Part shown: piece by piece, positions 29,801 to 38,973 of the stretch | Layout: the number at the start of each line of letters is the position of its first letter | Position numbering within the stretch: position 1 is the stretch's first letter | From: Pedobacter sp. KBS0701 | GTDB lineage: Bacteria > Bacteroidota > Bacteroidia > Sphingobacteriales > Sphingobacteriaceae | Length of the DNA stretch: 64,000 nt | Assembly: GCF_005938645.2 (NCBI RefSeq) | Contig: NZ_CP042171.1 | Location: forward strand, 4,402,001 to 4,466,000 | Reading direction: 5' to 3' | Translations under genes and position numbers: made by a program | Notes under the pieces: generated by a model | The model's database searches: none | What the model was told of the DNA's origin: nothing | The model's input: the letters and a program-made list of their open reading frames with translations, nothing else

Positions 29801-30029
29801 TCAAACTGATGTTTAATTTTCCACCTAGGGGCGCCTGGATGTTGAAAACACCATTTGCATCAGTAGATGCAGCCTTGGTTGTGCCTTCCAGCCGAACGGT
29901 TACGCCTGGTAATGGACTACCATTTTGTTCTGTTACTTTTCCTGTAACGGGAATGTCTTGTGCCAATAAGGCCAGCGGCAATGCCATGATACAGTAAATG
30001 AAGAATACGAATGTAAATCTTCCTCTCAT
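26886..30029 (-). CDS. susC: SusC/RagA-family TonB-linked outer-membrane transporter
   Basis: I chose the ATG at 30029 (MRGRFTFVFFIYCIMALPLALLAQ, a signal peptide); the frame is open for a further 44 codons upstream with no signal-like sequence. The 1047-residue protein has a carboxypeptidase-regulatory-like domain (VTGKVTEQNGSPLPGVTVRLEGT), the TonB box region and VVVGYGTQKKALVTGSIS, a plug (VRGFTSFASSGNNDPLWVVDGV), DAASQAIYGARAANGVIIVSTK, and a barrel ending VGLNVGF. SusC proteins import oligosaccharides with SusD. It is the first gene of the operon susC-susD-GH30-GH5-cytochrome. Confidence 0.96.
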   Translation of the reverse strand: MRGRFTFVFFIYCIMALPLALLAQDIPVTGKVTEQNGSPLPGVTVRLEGTTKAASTDANGVFNIQAPLGGKLNISLIGMTTQTITVPADGRINVSLSANSKDLTEVVVVGYGTQKKALVTGSISSVKAKDLESMPINRVEQALQGRTSGLTIASGNGQPGSASTVRVRGFTSFASSGNNDPLWVVDGVIVDNGGIGYLNQSDIESIEVLKDAASQAIYGARAANGVIIVSTKKGREGRLSINYNGFYGTQAPAKKLKLLNATEYATIRNEAYANSYNAATDGTFTLPYANPSAYGEGTDWQSVVFNDDARRQTHEFSVSGGTNKSTFYTSFGYIDQDGIVSTPISSFNRANIRLNSTFKPAKWISFGENLGYSHSVNKSLGNTNSEFGGPLSSAIHLDPITPVIQTDPNIISKSPYTIANIIRDPATGFPYGISGPVGQEMSNPLAYNQTRLGNYGWDHNIVGNAFLEIEPIENLKFRSSLGTKLAFYGSESYTPLYWLSPANTNSKTNFYREMNMTLNYNWENTISYSKSFGKHHAYAIFGQGYYMDNNNRGLNVRFNNIIAQDFYQANLNYKPATADIQGDGSDATLHVVNSLFTRVTYDYDEKYLFTGIIRRDGSSRFGTNNRFGYFPSASIGWVPTKEAFWKENKVVNFLKLRGSYGITGNDAIGDFSYVSLVNSGRNYTFGTTDVSTIGWSPAALSNPDLKWEETHQTDIGLDATLFNDFSLSASYFKKKTIGVLQTPSIPLYLGAAGGAAENVGDMQNTGIEFELGYRKKIGELNLGINANISTLKNKVTKLLPGREFIEDNAQSFQGMGNFTRTGLGRAFNEFYGYEVLGIFQSQAEVNAYKGPGGTVLQPSAKPGDIKFANLDGNETINGSDRTYLGSPLPKYTYGITINLAYKNFDFVAFGNGVGGNMIFQGLRRLDVTYGNWQQSILDRWTPTNTSTDIPRVADKDLNGNYTKFSKNYLEKGDYFRLKTLQVGYNLPANVIKKIGAQKVRVYLMSENLWTITKYTGYDPEIGGTVLGVDRGVYPQARSFMVGLNVGF

Positions 30030-30098
30030 AGAAATTAGTTTTAAGTGATGATATTTGGTTAGTTCATGATACAGTCTTACTGGTTGCTGTTCATCAAT

Positions 30099-30106
30099 CA
30101 AATCTA
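30099..30106 (-). promoter_or_regulatory. Putative -7 box upstream of susC
   Basis: TAGATTTG on the minus strand is a perfect match to the TAnnTTTG -7 consensus, 70 bases before the chosen susC start, leaving a leader of roughly 60 bases. A -33 element at standard spacing is not clear, as is common for regulated promoters. Confidence 0.4.
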
Positions 30107-30289
30107 TACACCTGTGTACGCAATAGCAGAATTTGCTACTACTACACCAACCATACATCACCCCTTAAAAAGGCAAAAAAACAAAAAAAACAGGCCTACA
30201 TAAGCCCTACAGCATAAATGTAAATACCTGTATTACAGTAATTTAATTTTTTCATCAGAAAATAACATCATTTGTAACAAAAACAGGCG

Positions 30290-33208
30290 TTAGGCCATTT
30301 TTTGTCGCGCTATTTCGATCAAAAACTCGTATAAATTCGTTTCTGGCTTAAGCTGAAGTTTTTTTCTTAAGCGATAACGCCCCACTTCAATCGCCTTAAT
30401 CGTCACATTCATGAGCTGTGCCATTTCTTTTGAAGAAAGATTCATAGACAGGTAGGCACAGAATTTCAGATCATTCTGGCTCAGGTCTGGATATAGATCT
30501 TTAAGCCGGGTAAAGAATTCAGTGTTTACATGATTAAAGTGCACACTCATGTGGTCTAGCTCCTGATCCTTCTTTTCTACATCTTTAATCAGCCTGATCA
30601 GGTGCCTGAAACTTGGGGAACTTTCATTGAGGTCGTGGTTTTTAATTACCGCCGATATCACCTCTTTAATCTTAGCCAATACCTTACCCCGTTGCACTAA
30701 ATGCATGGTCATGGTAGAAAGCTCTTTGTTTTTATAATTTACATCCGCTTCGAGCTTTTCGTTCTGCAGCCGCACAATTTCCTTCTCATTCCTATCCAGT
30801 TCCAGCTGATGCAGGTAACTCATGCGCTCCTGCTCCTTGATGTGTTTCTTTTTCTGCCATCTGATAATCAATCTTAAAGCCAGCACAATTAAAATGAGGT
30901 AAAAAATCCGCATCCATATAGTATTGTACCAGGCTGGCAGCACTATAAAAGTATAACTTACCACTTCAGATTCGTTACTGATGCCGGTACTCGCCTTAAC
31001 ATTAAACGTATATTTTCCGGCTGGTAAATTGGTATAATCTTTTTCACTTTTCGTACCCCATGCAGACCATTCGCTATCAAAACCCGTAAGTTGATAACTG
31101 AATTTAATGTTCTTATCATGCTCAAAAAGCGTTGAAGCGTATTCAAAATGGATCGAATTTAAGCTGTACACGTATTCAGGAATCTCGTATAGGTCTTGCC
31201 TGGCTGTAATAGCGCCCTTATTTACAAAATATCCTCCAAAAACCACACTATCTTTATTTCCCATTAGCTTAACGGTGCCCAACACCACCTTTGGCCGGGT
31301 AATATTCTGAATGTATTTTTTATAATTGATATGATAGGCGCCTTTATTGGCCCCTATAAATATATTTTTGCTATCCGGCGTGTATATCGATTCGAAACCG
31401 CCAACCACTTTGCCGTTTAGCTCGGGCAGGTATAAAATGCTGAAGGCATCTTTTCCATTCGGCCTGTGGAAATCAATTACACCTACTTTTTTATTGGTTA
31501 CAAACCAGATGTTACCATCGTTATCCTCTTTAAGATATTGAATAGGGATACCATTAAGTGCCGAGCCGAACAATTTAAAACGGGTAAACTTTTTACTCCC
31601 GGCATGATATTCAAAAACCCCGCTTGTAGTGGCAATTACTACCCTGTTTTTAATATGGAATACATAATTATACAGCTTAGTTGGTAAACCATCCCGATCA
31701 GAGAACAGCGTAGTGCGTAAGATGCTTTTATGATCGGGCTTGAGTTCTATTTTATACACGCCATGATAGGGGTGTGAGGCCCAGATTAGATCGGGGTTAT
31801 TGTTATCGGTTACAATAAAGCGAAGGGTTTCATTAATGCCGGCAATTTTACCGCCGTTAACAAAGTGGCCACCGGCGTAGGTTATTTCCTGCAATCCGGT
31901 GTAAGTACCTGCAATTACCTCTTTGCTGGGATAAACATTATCCATGGTTTGATATGTCCAGGTGCCAATAAGGTTATATAGTGGCGTAGCCGTATTATCC
32001 TTCACCAGGAGGGTCCCATCCTCGTGAGCCATTAACAGCTGGTTGTTAATTTCATCCAGCCCCCATACCTGCCCTTTAGTATTTTTTACCTCTTCAAAAT
32101 TGGCAGGCGAATAGCTTAAATCGGGCATTGCCGTATTAATTTTGGCCCGGTACAAACCATTAGAGGTGCCAATATAGATCGAATTACCATATTTGCGGAA
32201 AGCGTAACTGGTAATTTGCTTATTGCGGTCGGGCGAAATACTTTTCACCGCACTGTTTATGGCCACATAAGCAATTCCGTCATCGAGTGCCAGCCACATG
32301 TTCTTATCTTTATCAAGTAGTATGCCTCTTACATTATTGTTCTGCAGGCCTTCTTTATAGTTGTATTTCTGTACCAGGTCGCCGCGCTTGTTCATAATAT
32401 ACACCCCACCCGACGTGGTGGCCACGCCATATAAATCGGGACTGATTTGGGTGGCAAAATAAATCCTTTCGTTTAAAAAAACCTGATCTAAACTGGTCCT
32501 CAAAGGTTTTAGTTGATGGTTAATAACTAAAAAGAATCCTTTTTTTAACATCGAAACCAATAGCGTATCGCCACCATAAGGAAGCACAGCGGTAATGCCC
32601 GAACGGTTTAAAACACTATCCACGCAAAATGGCTTCCACATAGCGTGGTCGTAAATCATCAGGCCCGAATCAGATGACTGCGAAAAAACCTTATTCTTTA
32701 CAGCCCCCATAAACAGCCAGTTCGTATTGGTTTTATAACTTTTAATTACCCCGTCTTTATAATGCAGAATAGCATGTATCGACCTAAAAAACACTTCATC
32801 CTGAACAACTGAAACGCCCCAGATATCGGCTAGTTTCCGCATATTTTCAGGCAATAGATTTAACAGCGAGGTATATTTTAAAATACCTTGCGCATTAGGG
32901 TAGAAATAACCAAACTCATCTTGCCCGCCTACGTAAATGCGGTTTTTAGAATCGATCCCTACCGAACGTACCGAGGTAAAGTTGGGCAACCTGAACAGGT
33001 TCCAATAGCGGCCGTTAAAAGTAAGCAGCCCCTCATTGTTACCAAAATATAGGATGCCATTTTTATCCTGCTCTACATCCCAATTTTGAATACCCCCACT
33101 ATATTGCTCATTATTGTAGTTTACCACCTGAGGGATTCCTAAAAGCACCTGGGCTTGGGCACAATAAGCAGTCAAAAAAAATAATATAGCAGGTAGAAGT
33201 TTCTTCAT
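30290..33208 (-). CDS. Membrane-spanning propeller regulator with Y_Y_Y and LuxR-type HTH domains
   Basis: The 972-residue product has a signal peptide, then a beta-propeller of two-component-regulator repeats (about residues 25-690, e.g. GILYFGNNEGLLTFNGRYW; NMWLALDDGIAYV), a Y_Y_Y domain (FEYASTLFEHDKNIKFSYQLTGF), one membrane helix (IWMRIFYLILIVLALRLIIRW, near 765), a coiled coil and a C-terminal helix-turn-helix (MNLSSKEMAQLMNVTIKAIEVGRYRLRKKL). It has no histidine-kinase domain, so the sensor and DNA-binding parts are on one chain, with sensing in the periplasm. Lying just upstream of susC on the same strand, it is probably the regulator of that locus, responding to an oligosaccharide. 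The 260-base gap before the SusC start leaves room for an operator. Confidence 0.92.
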   Translation of the reverse strand: MKKLLPAILFFLTAYCAQAQVLLGIPQVVNYNNEQYSGGIQNWDVEQDKNGILYFGNNEGLLTFNGRYWNLFRLPNFTSVRSVGIDSKNRIYVGGQDEFGYFYPNAQGILKYTSLLNLLPENMRKLADIWGVSVVQDEVFFRSIHAILHYKDGVIKSYKTNTNWLFMGAVKNKVFSQSSDSGLMIYDHAMWKPFCVDSVLNRSGITAVLPYGGDTLLVSMLKKGFFLVINHQLKPLRTSLDQVFLNERIYFATQISPDLYGVATTSGGVYIMNKRGDLVQKYNYKEGLQNNNVRGILLDKDKNMWLALDDGIAYVAINSAVKSISPDRNKQITSYAFRKYGNSIYIGTSNGLYRAKINTAMPDLSYSPANFEEVKNTKGQVWGLDEINNQLLMAHEDGTLLVKDNTATPLYNLIGTWTYQTMDNVYPSKEVIAGTYTGLQEITYAGGHFVNGGKIAGINETLRFIVTDNNNPDLIWASHPYHGVYKIELKPDHKSILRTTLFSDRDGLPTKLYNYVFHIKNRVVIATTSGVFEYHAGSKKFTRFKLFGSALNGIPIQYLKEDNDGNIWFVTNKKVGVIDFHRPNGKDAFSILYLPELNGKVVGGFESIYTPDSKNIFIGANKGAYHINYKKYIQNITRPKVVLGTVKLMGNKDSVVFGGYFVNKGAITARQDLYEIPEYVYSLNSIHFEYASTLFEHDKNIKFSYQLTGFDSEWSAWGTKSEKDYTNLPAGKYTFNVKASTGISNESEVVSYTFIVLPAWYNTIWMRIFYLILIVLALRLIIRWQKKKHIKEQERMSYLHQLELDRNEKEIVRLQNEKLEADVNYKNKELSTMTMHLVQRGKVLAKIKEVISAVIKNHDLNESSPSFRHLIRLIKDVEKKDQELDHMSVHFNHVNTEFFTRLKDLYPDLSQNDLKFCAYLSMNLSSKEMAQLMNVTIKAIEVGRYRLRKKLQLKPETNLYEFLIEIARQKMA

Positions 33209-34100
33209 TTGGTTAGGGAACGGTTAAAACGCAATAATAAATATATAATTTTAATTCCGGTTAGCCGCGCTTACAATTTCAGTGGCTTGCGTGTGTCCAA
33301 TGTCATTAAGTTAAGTACTGCAGTCGTCAGTCTGAGCCGTTCAATCGGGGTTAGTTAACAAAAGACAGTACAATAAACCAAGGAATGCCTAAATATTTAG
33401 GTGCTAAGGTGCCTAAGGTGGTGAGAAAAAAAGGTTATTTTTTCAAAGCCATCTGCAAAAAAAAGTTTTTTAACCATATAAGAAATTTAAGGTCATGTAA
33501 GCTTATGTGTTCTTATGTGTCTTACATGGTATAATTGATAGAAATCTGTTAGTAGCGGTTCCAAAGGTGAAAATTTGACCTTATCTCTTTGAAGCGCAAA
33601 GCCTGTATTGCTTAGGCTTGGTCCAGTCCCGCTTTCACTGCAAGTCCTCGCTGTGCTCCGGGCTTTCCGTTCATCCGATAGCTATCGGATCGGGGCTAGT
33701 TTATTGGAGACCGTGCAAGAAAAGATACAATCGGGTGTCCTCAAGTGACTAAGGTGGTAAGAAAATAGACCAGGGTTTATTTGTACTGAACAATATCTCA
33801 AAAAATTCTTGACCATATAAGGAATTTAAGGTCATGCAAGCTTATGTGTTCTTATATATCTTATATGGTAAGCCTTAGTTATCAAGCTTGCGCGCGTTTC
33901 TAACGCGTGCAGAAATAGCTCAACGATTGCATCGTTACGCTATTCCAATACACTTTGATCGCCTATTGCAATGAATTTTAATCTCAATATCCTTACCATA
34001 GATTTCTCCACTTCGTTGCACTCCGGTCGAAATGACGAAATTTCCTATTGGTATTCAACTTTGGTCTTCGGACCTCTGACATCGGACTTATGACTAAAAT
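33209..34100. other. Intergenic region with dispersed repeats, no gene seen
   Basis: About 890 bases without a credible ORF. It contains two copies (about 33470-33535 and 33812-33872) of a sequence gaccatataag-aatttaaggtcatg-aagcttatgtgttcttat ending in a complementary tatggt; a copy of the dispersed cgctgtgctccgggctttcc element (33597-33710); the palindrome ccgatagctatcgg (33678-33691); and a gatttctccacttcgttgcactccggtcgaaatgacg repeat (33998-34038). Confidence 0.6.
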
Positions 34101-34760
34101 CTACTTCAACAAATGCGGTTCTACAGCCTTGCGCCAGATAGCGTACCCCTTAGCATTCATGTGCAGCATATCGCTAACAAACAGCTCTGGGCGCAGCTTC
34201 CCGTCTTTAGTAAGCATCAAAGAATAAACATTAACGAATTTGGTGTTGACTTCGCCTGCTAAAAACTTTTGAATTAGCGCATTTGAGGCTACTGCTTTTT
34301 CTTTAAATTGATCGCGGCTTGGGCTCGGTTTAATCGAAATATACACAATAGGAACCGTTGGCAGTTTGGCCCTGATGGCCTGGTATAACTTAATGGTGCG
34401 GTTTAAAACGGTATCGGGTGTTACCATATCATTAGGCAGGTCGTTCTCACCCACATAAAGTACAATCTGTTTTGGTTGATAGGGGAAAACCACATCATTT
34501 AAATAATAGGTAATATCATTAATTACTGCACCACCAATACCGCGGTTCAAGGCATTGTATTTAGCAAAAATCTGTGTACAATCGTCCCATTTCCGGATGG
34601 ATGAACTGCCTACGAACAGCACCGGATGAACGGGTGGTTTATACATTTGATCGTATTTTTTAATGGTCTGCACATCATCCCAAAAGTTTGGTTTCTTTTG
34701 GGCAAAAGCAGTTACAGTTAAAAAAGAAATTAAAAGGAAGCTTAAAAATGATCTTTTCAT
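34101..34760 (-). CDS. SGNH/GDSL-family esterase, secreted
   Basis: The 219-residue product has a signal peptide (ending TAFAQ) and the four SGNH blocks: block I as LFVGSSSIRKWDD (catalytic Ser within GSSS rather than GDSL), block II Gly in NRGIGGAVINDI, block III Asn in VGENDLP, and block V as DMLHMNAKGY with the DxxH Asp/His. Such enzymes deacetylate glycans or hydrolyse esters in the periplasm. It stands alone between two repeat-rich regions and is oriented like the glycan locus, so removal of acetyl groups from the same polysaccharide is possible but unproven. Confidence 0.9.
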   Translation of the reverse strand: MKRSFLSFLLISFLTVTAFAQKKPNFWDDVQTIKKYDQMYKPPVHPVLFVGSSSIRKWDDCTQIFAKYNALNRGIGGAVINDITYYLNDVVFPYQPKQIVLYVGENDLPNDMVTPDTVLNRTIKLYQAIRAKLPTVPIVYISIKPSPSRDQFKEKAVASNALIQKFLAGEVNTKFVNVYSLMLTKDGKLRPELFVSDMLHMNAKGYAIWRKAVEPHLLK

Positions 34761-36166
34761 GCGAATAAGGATTTAAGGCTCACAATATACCAATATCCTG
34801 TTTTTTACAATCAATTCAATCAAATTTATTACGCCCGGTTATTAAAAGCCTAACAGATTCCAAAGGAAAAATCGTCATTGCGAGGAGGAACGACGAAGTA
34901 CTCATGAATGCCCCTGAATAAAAAACACTTATGAATAATCGTAATGCAAGCGCTTTAAGATTCCCGCCCGCGCGGGAATGACGACCGTACTAATGGATTC
35001 TGTCTATGGTAGCGTAGTCGAAGGATCTTTTACGATAGGTTATACTTCAAAAATTAACGATTGGTAAGGTCTTCGACTCGGCTCAGACGGACAAATCAGG
35101 TTGTTTCCCCCCGCATTGTCATCCTGAGCCTAGTCGAAGGATCTTTTACGATAGATATACTTACAACAATTAACGATTGGCAGGGTCTTCGACTCCGCTC
35201 AGACTGACAACAAAAAAATTATCCCTTAAAACCAGCACTAAACCGCTCTGTCCATAGTTTAAACATAGCCTCTCTATGGATACAAGAATAAAATTGAGTT
35301 TATAAACTCAATTAAAACGAGTCACAGACACGAACAAATTGCATTGCTGCTGCCTGTGAAAAAAATTACGAAGCTCTTTTTTGCCTGCTTCACCATATTT
35401 TTTTATATTAGGTTAATCAAAAGGAATGATAACCCAAATCAACCCATCTGATTAAAAATCCCAAAAAAATATTCCAAGTCCACCTTTACGCCACATTTAC
35501 CCCACGTTTTAGCTACCTTCTGGCCAGGTTTGCCTGACACCTGCCTGCACACTGCTTAACCCTTGCTTTGGTGGAGTGATGCCCCTGGTGGAGATCAGGT
35601 AGATCAAAGATTTGACTCGCTTTAGATCGGCAGGCTAACAATAGCTAAATAAAAGATAAAAGGAAAGTTACCTTAAGGTATTGTTGATGTATTACTGTGT
35701 CGGAGCAACCGGTTAAAGAAAACAATAAACCGCTGTCCGGATTTTTTTTATCCCGCGCTGTCCGTAGCGTTAAGCATAGCGGTGTTTCTATCAAGAATAA
35801 AATTGAATTTATACACTAAATTAAAACGAGTGACAGACTCTTTTCTATTATTAATCAGTAAAACCCTTTGGAACGATACGGACAGACACGGTCTTCGACT
35901 CCGCTCAGACGGACAACAAATTAAATTTATCGTCGAAAACCAGCTCTGAACGTTGTGAATAAACCTGATCCGATAGCCATCGGATGGAATGGAAAGCCCG
36001 CAGCGCAGCGAGGACTTGGAATGGAAAGCAGGACCACAGCCGCCAAGGCTCACCGCCCTTTCATTTCCAAAAAAAATTAGCACTATCGGATGACGACCAT
36101 GCTAATGGATTCTGTCTATGGTATTGACAAGGTCTTCGACTCCTCTGAGACTGACAACAAATAAAT
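34761..36166. repeat. Repeat-rich intergenic region, no gene seen
   Basis: The 1.4-kb interval is a mosaic of dispersed elements. It has a cgtcattgcgaggaggaacgacgaag motif (34871-34896); a segment of about 100 bases (34930-35033) nearly repeated at 60430-60525; five cttcgact-c-gctcag-a-gacaa motifs in both orientations; a perfect 20-bp palindrome (attgagttta/taaactcaat, 35293-35312) inside a 75-base segment that recurs in diverged form at 35757-35833; and a copy of the cgcagcgcagcgaggacttgg element (35998-36018). The 111-codon minus-strand frame at 35748-36083 lies entirely in these repeats and is not believed. Confidence 0.7.
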
Positions 36167-38305
36167 TTATCCCTTAAAACCAGTACTAAACCTGATAAAA
36201 TCGAACGATAAAGCTGCAATATGTGTTAGTTTCTGGTTAGTGGAATGGCCACCCTCATCAACCAGATAAATCTCATCAGCATGCCATTCGGTATTGCTTT
36301 GTACCTCCTCTCCGTCCATTAAATTACTTACGATCTGATCAACCAGCAAAGGATCAGCCTGCCCGGGTTTGTGGTTAACAGAAAGATAAATGGAAGTGAT
36401 AATCGCATTGATCTGGTAAATGGTCGATTGGATACCATACAAATCATTAAAATCGATATGCTCCCGCATGGGTTCCTGGCTGGCGGAATCAATCGCTTCG
36501 CTTAAGCCAGATAAACTTAAATTGGCATTTTTTCGCGCCATACGGGATTGATTCTCATCCCTTTCTGTCTGATTTTGAATGGCCACCTCCAGGTAACGGA
36601 TACTGGCCTTAGCCGCATCCGTAATTTTTGCCCTTAGTTGCTGGCTATCCCAAATCGGGAACAAATAGGTAGCAAAAATGGCAATAACACAGCCCAGTAC
36701 GGTGAAGATAATCCGGTCGTGTACAATATGATCGAAATGGCCTTGGTAACTGCCCAGGGTTAAAATTACCGCAGGGGTAATACACAATACACTTATCGTA
36801 TAGTTTAAACGGTTAAAGGCATAAAAACCAAGCAAGAAAATCACCGAAAATGACAGCAGTATGGCTGGACTCTTCACAAAATAGATGATGACCAGCCCGA
36901 TGACAACGCCCCCCATACTGCCCTTTAAACGCTGTAAATTCCGTTTCCAGGTGATTGAAAATTTAGGCCGGGCTATAATAACCAGCGTAAGAAAAAGCCA
37001 GTAACTGTATTTGCTGGGTTCGAGCTGCCAGATGAGTAAAAAACCAAACAGGAAACAGATGGCCAACCGCAACGAAAACCTGAAAATGGGCGATTTTAGC
37101 GTCAGGTGTTCTTTAATAGAAAAACGATCGCCGGTAATAAACAGTGGGTAAGAAATCTTTCCGCTCAGTTCCTGCAAGTGTTTTTCGGATGTACGTTCAT
37201 TGCCCCTGATCATTTCGATAATGCGCACAATATCGTTCATGTTCGAAAGCACTTTCAGCACAATTTTACGCTGGCTTTCGTTCAAACGCTCCATTTCCTG
37301 CAATAACAGGATGCGTTGCTGCTGATATTCGATGTTGGTGGCTACCTCACCTTTATAAGCCTTTGCCGAACGTACGTGCCTGCCCAACTGCTCCAGCTCT
37401 TTAGCCAGTAATCTAATCAAGGTCGCAATCAGTTTCAAGCTCGGACCAGTATCCAAAGTTTTTCGAACTAAAACATAATCGTAATGCACCGCATTCAACT
37501 GCTCATACAAATCGATCAGTAACCTGGCCCGCTCCAGCAACAACTGGCCTTTGGGGTTGTCGGGATTCATGGCGTATTTATCGGTAAGCAACAGGTTCCG
37601 GATCAACTCGTGTTTCTGGTTTACCTTAATGTGCAGTTTGATGGCTTCCTTCTGTTGCAGATCGAGCGGAACATCCACATCATAATTCTTTGCTTTGGCA
37701 TTTAAAAATACCGCGCTGCTCATCAGGCATTCGAAAATGGCATGGTGAAGCGAGCGGTAAGGCCTCAACAAGGTCTGGATCAAACTAATCACGTAATACC
37801 AAACCCCACCCACAAAAATATAACTACTAAAATAAATTGGCCGCGCCGGGTGAAGGCCCATTACAAAAGTACATACAATCAGGGCCATTGTGCCGATCAG
37901 TGAGAGTTTCTGCCCATATACGGCAAGCATCGAAAAGCTAAAAGCAGCGATAATCACCACAACTGCGGTAAGGTAAACATGATCTAAAACTGATGAAACC
38001 ACTAGCGTAGTAGCGAAAAAAACGATAATACTCCATAGTGCTGTTTTCAGTTTGTTCAGCCGGTTATCGGGCAGATCGGTCAGGCTGATCAATAAAGCAC
38101 CAACCCCTATTCCTTTTGCTGCTTCAGTATTGCCCAGGTAAAAGAATAAAATAATGGGCAATACCACGGTAATGGTGGTGCGCAGGGCATCAGAAAAGTA
38201 CTCACCTAAAAAGAAATACGAAATGGTAGAGCCGATGCTGTTTTTGCCCATGAATAATGATACGATGATGTTAAAAGCTGCAAAGATAACAGATTTATAA
38301 TGCAT
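36167..38305 (-). CDS. FUSC/YccS-family inner-membrane protein
   Basis: From the ATG at 38305 the product has 712 residues; another in-frame ATG at 38251 (MGKNSIGSTISYF) is an equally good start, while the longest frame begins at 38401 with an implausible leader. The layout is that of FUSC/YccS proteins: a first group of about six membrane helices (residues 20-180), a helical cytoplasmic part with coiled-coil character (about 185-390, LLQEMERLNESQRKIVLKVL), and a second helix group (about 405-560) containing the FUSC signature RPKFSITWKRNLQRLKGSMGGVV, then a cytoplasmic tail. The family is linked to efflux of aromatic acids; the substrate is unknown. Confidence 0.85.
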   Translation of the reverse strand: MHYKSVIFAAFNIIVSLFMGKNSIGSTISYFFLGEYFSDALRTTITVVLPIILFFYLGNTEAAKGIGVGALLISLTDLPDNRLNKLKTALWSIIVFFATTLVVSSVLDHVYLTAVVVIIAAFSFSMLAVYGQKLSLIGTMALIVCTFVMGLHPARPIYFSSYIFVGGVWYYVISLIQTLLRPYRSLHHAIFECLMSSAVFLNAKAKNYDVDVPLDLQQKEAIKLHIKVNQKHELIRNLLLTDKYAMNPDNPKGQLLLERARLLIDLYEQLNAVHYDYVLVRKTLDTGPSLKLIATLIRLLAKELEQLGRHVRSAKAYKGEVATNIEYQQQRILLLQEMERLNESQRKIVLKVLSNMNDIVRIIEMIRGNERTSEKHLQELSGKISYPLFITGDRFSIKEHLTLKSPIFRFSLRLAICFLFGFLLIWQLEPSKYSYWLFLTLVIIARPKFSITWKRNLQRLKGSMGGVVIGLVIIYFVKSPAILLSFSVIFLLGFYAFNRLNYTISVLCITPAVILTLGSYQGHFDHIVHDRIIFTVLGCVIAIFATYLFPIWDSQQLRAKITDAAKASIRYLEVAIQNQTERDENQSRMARKNANLSLSGLSEAIDSASQEPMREHIDFNDLYGIQSTIYQINAIITSIYLSVNHKPGQADPLLVDQIVSNLMDGEEVQSNTEWHADEIYLVDEGGHSTNQKLTHIAALSFDFIRFSTGFKG

Positions 38306-38452
38306 GCATAGTAAATAGCTATAGAAAACCAGATACGGTTTCGTTCTTTGGACTTTAGAAAACCATACTGGCGCAGGTCTAAGTGCTTGAGGGCGGTGCA
38401 AAAGACTGACAATAATCTCTAAGGTAAAAATCTATCTATCCAAATTCTGGAA

Positions 38453-38500
38453 AGCACAAGTCAACCCAGCCCTACTATCCTACCCACTAAGACTTGTGCT
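38453..38500. repeat. Dispersed palindrome, copy A
   Basis: Perfect 10-base arms agcacaagtc / gacttgtgct enclose 28 bases. Three related copies occur at 41336, 42708 and 44365 and nowhere else that I found in the window. It lies just beyond the left end of the accessory region. Confidence 0.6.
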
Positions 38501-38565
38501 AGAATCGGGTAAAGTCGTTCTGGTTTGCCTCCGTTTTTTACTTTCAACAAAGTAGCTCCTGACAA

Positions 38566-38973
38566 ATGGAAGCTTATTGTGATATGTAACAGTTTAAACA
38601 GGATATTTTATACCATGCCATTTATTTAGAGCATGAGAATGACTATTTAGGATACCTTACCGATCTGGCAAAATTGAGCATTGCTAACCAAGGCGAATGC
38701 ATAAACGAAAAAACGCCCGCTATACTGCGGGACGATATACTAAATGCTATAGGGCGAATTAAAAAACTTAAAGCACTTCTTACCGAATTAGCCCAAAACG
38801 GATATACAATTAGGGGCAGCAATCAATATCCCGATTACAATTTTTATAATGATTATTTTAAAAAGACGATTGCCAGAGCAAGGCTTGTTTTAAAAAAGCT
38901 CGACCCATATTTAACAAAACAAGGAAAGATTTCCGGCACATTTGCACTTGGCAAGCTAAGCCCAGGATACTGA
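38566..38973 (+). pseudogene. Small protein gene interrupted by an early stop codon
   Basis: An ATG at 38566 opens a frame (MEAYCDM) that meets TAA at 38587-38589 and then continues with coherent protein-like sequence to the stop at 38971. The part after the stop reads QFKQDILYHAIYLEHENDYL and is followed by a helical, charged region (RDDILNAIGRIKKLKALLTEL, then KTIARARLVLKKLDPYL). No ATG occurs in frame after the TAA until the end; the only start is TTG at 38674, giving 99 residues. The continuity across the stop suggests a nonsense mutation in a gene of about 135 codons. The family is not recognised. Alternatively translation starts at the TTG and the gene is intact. Confidence 0.5.

Noticed and set aside
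35748..36083. 111-codon minus-strand ORF
   Set aside because: It runs through several known dispersed repeats in the gap and shows no domain or coding-like pattern.
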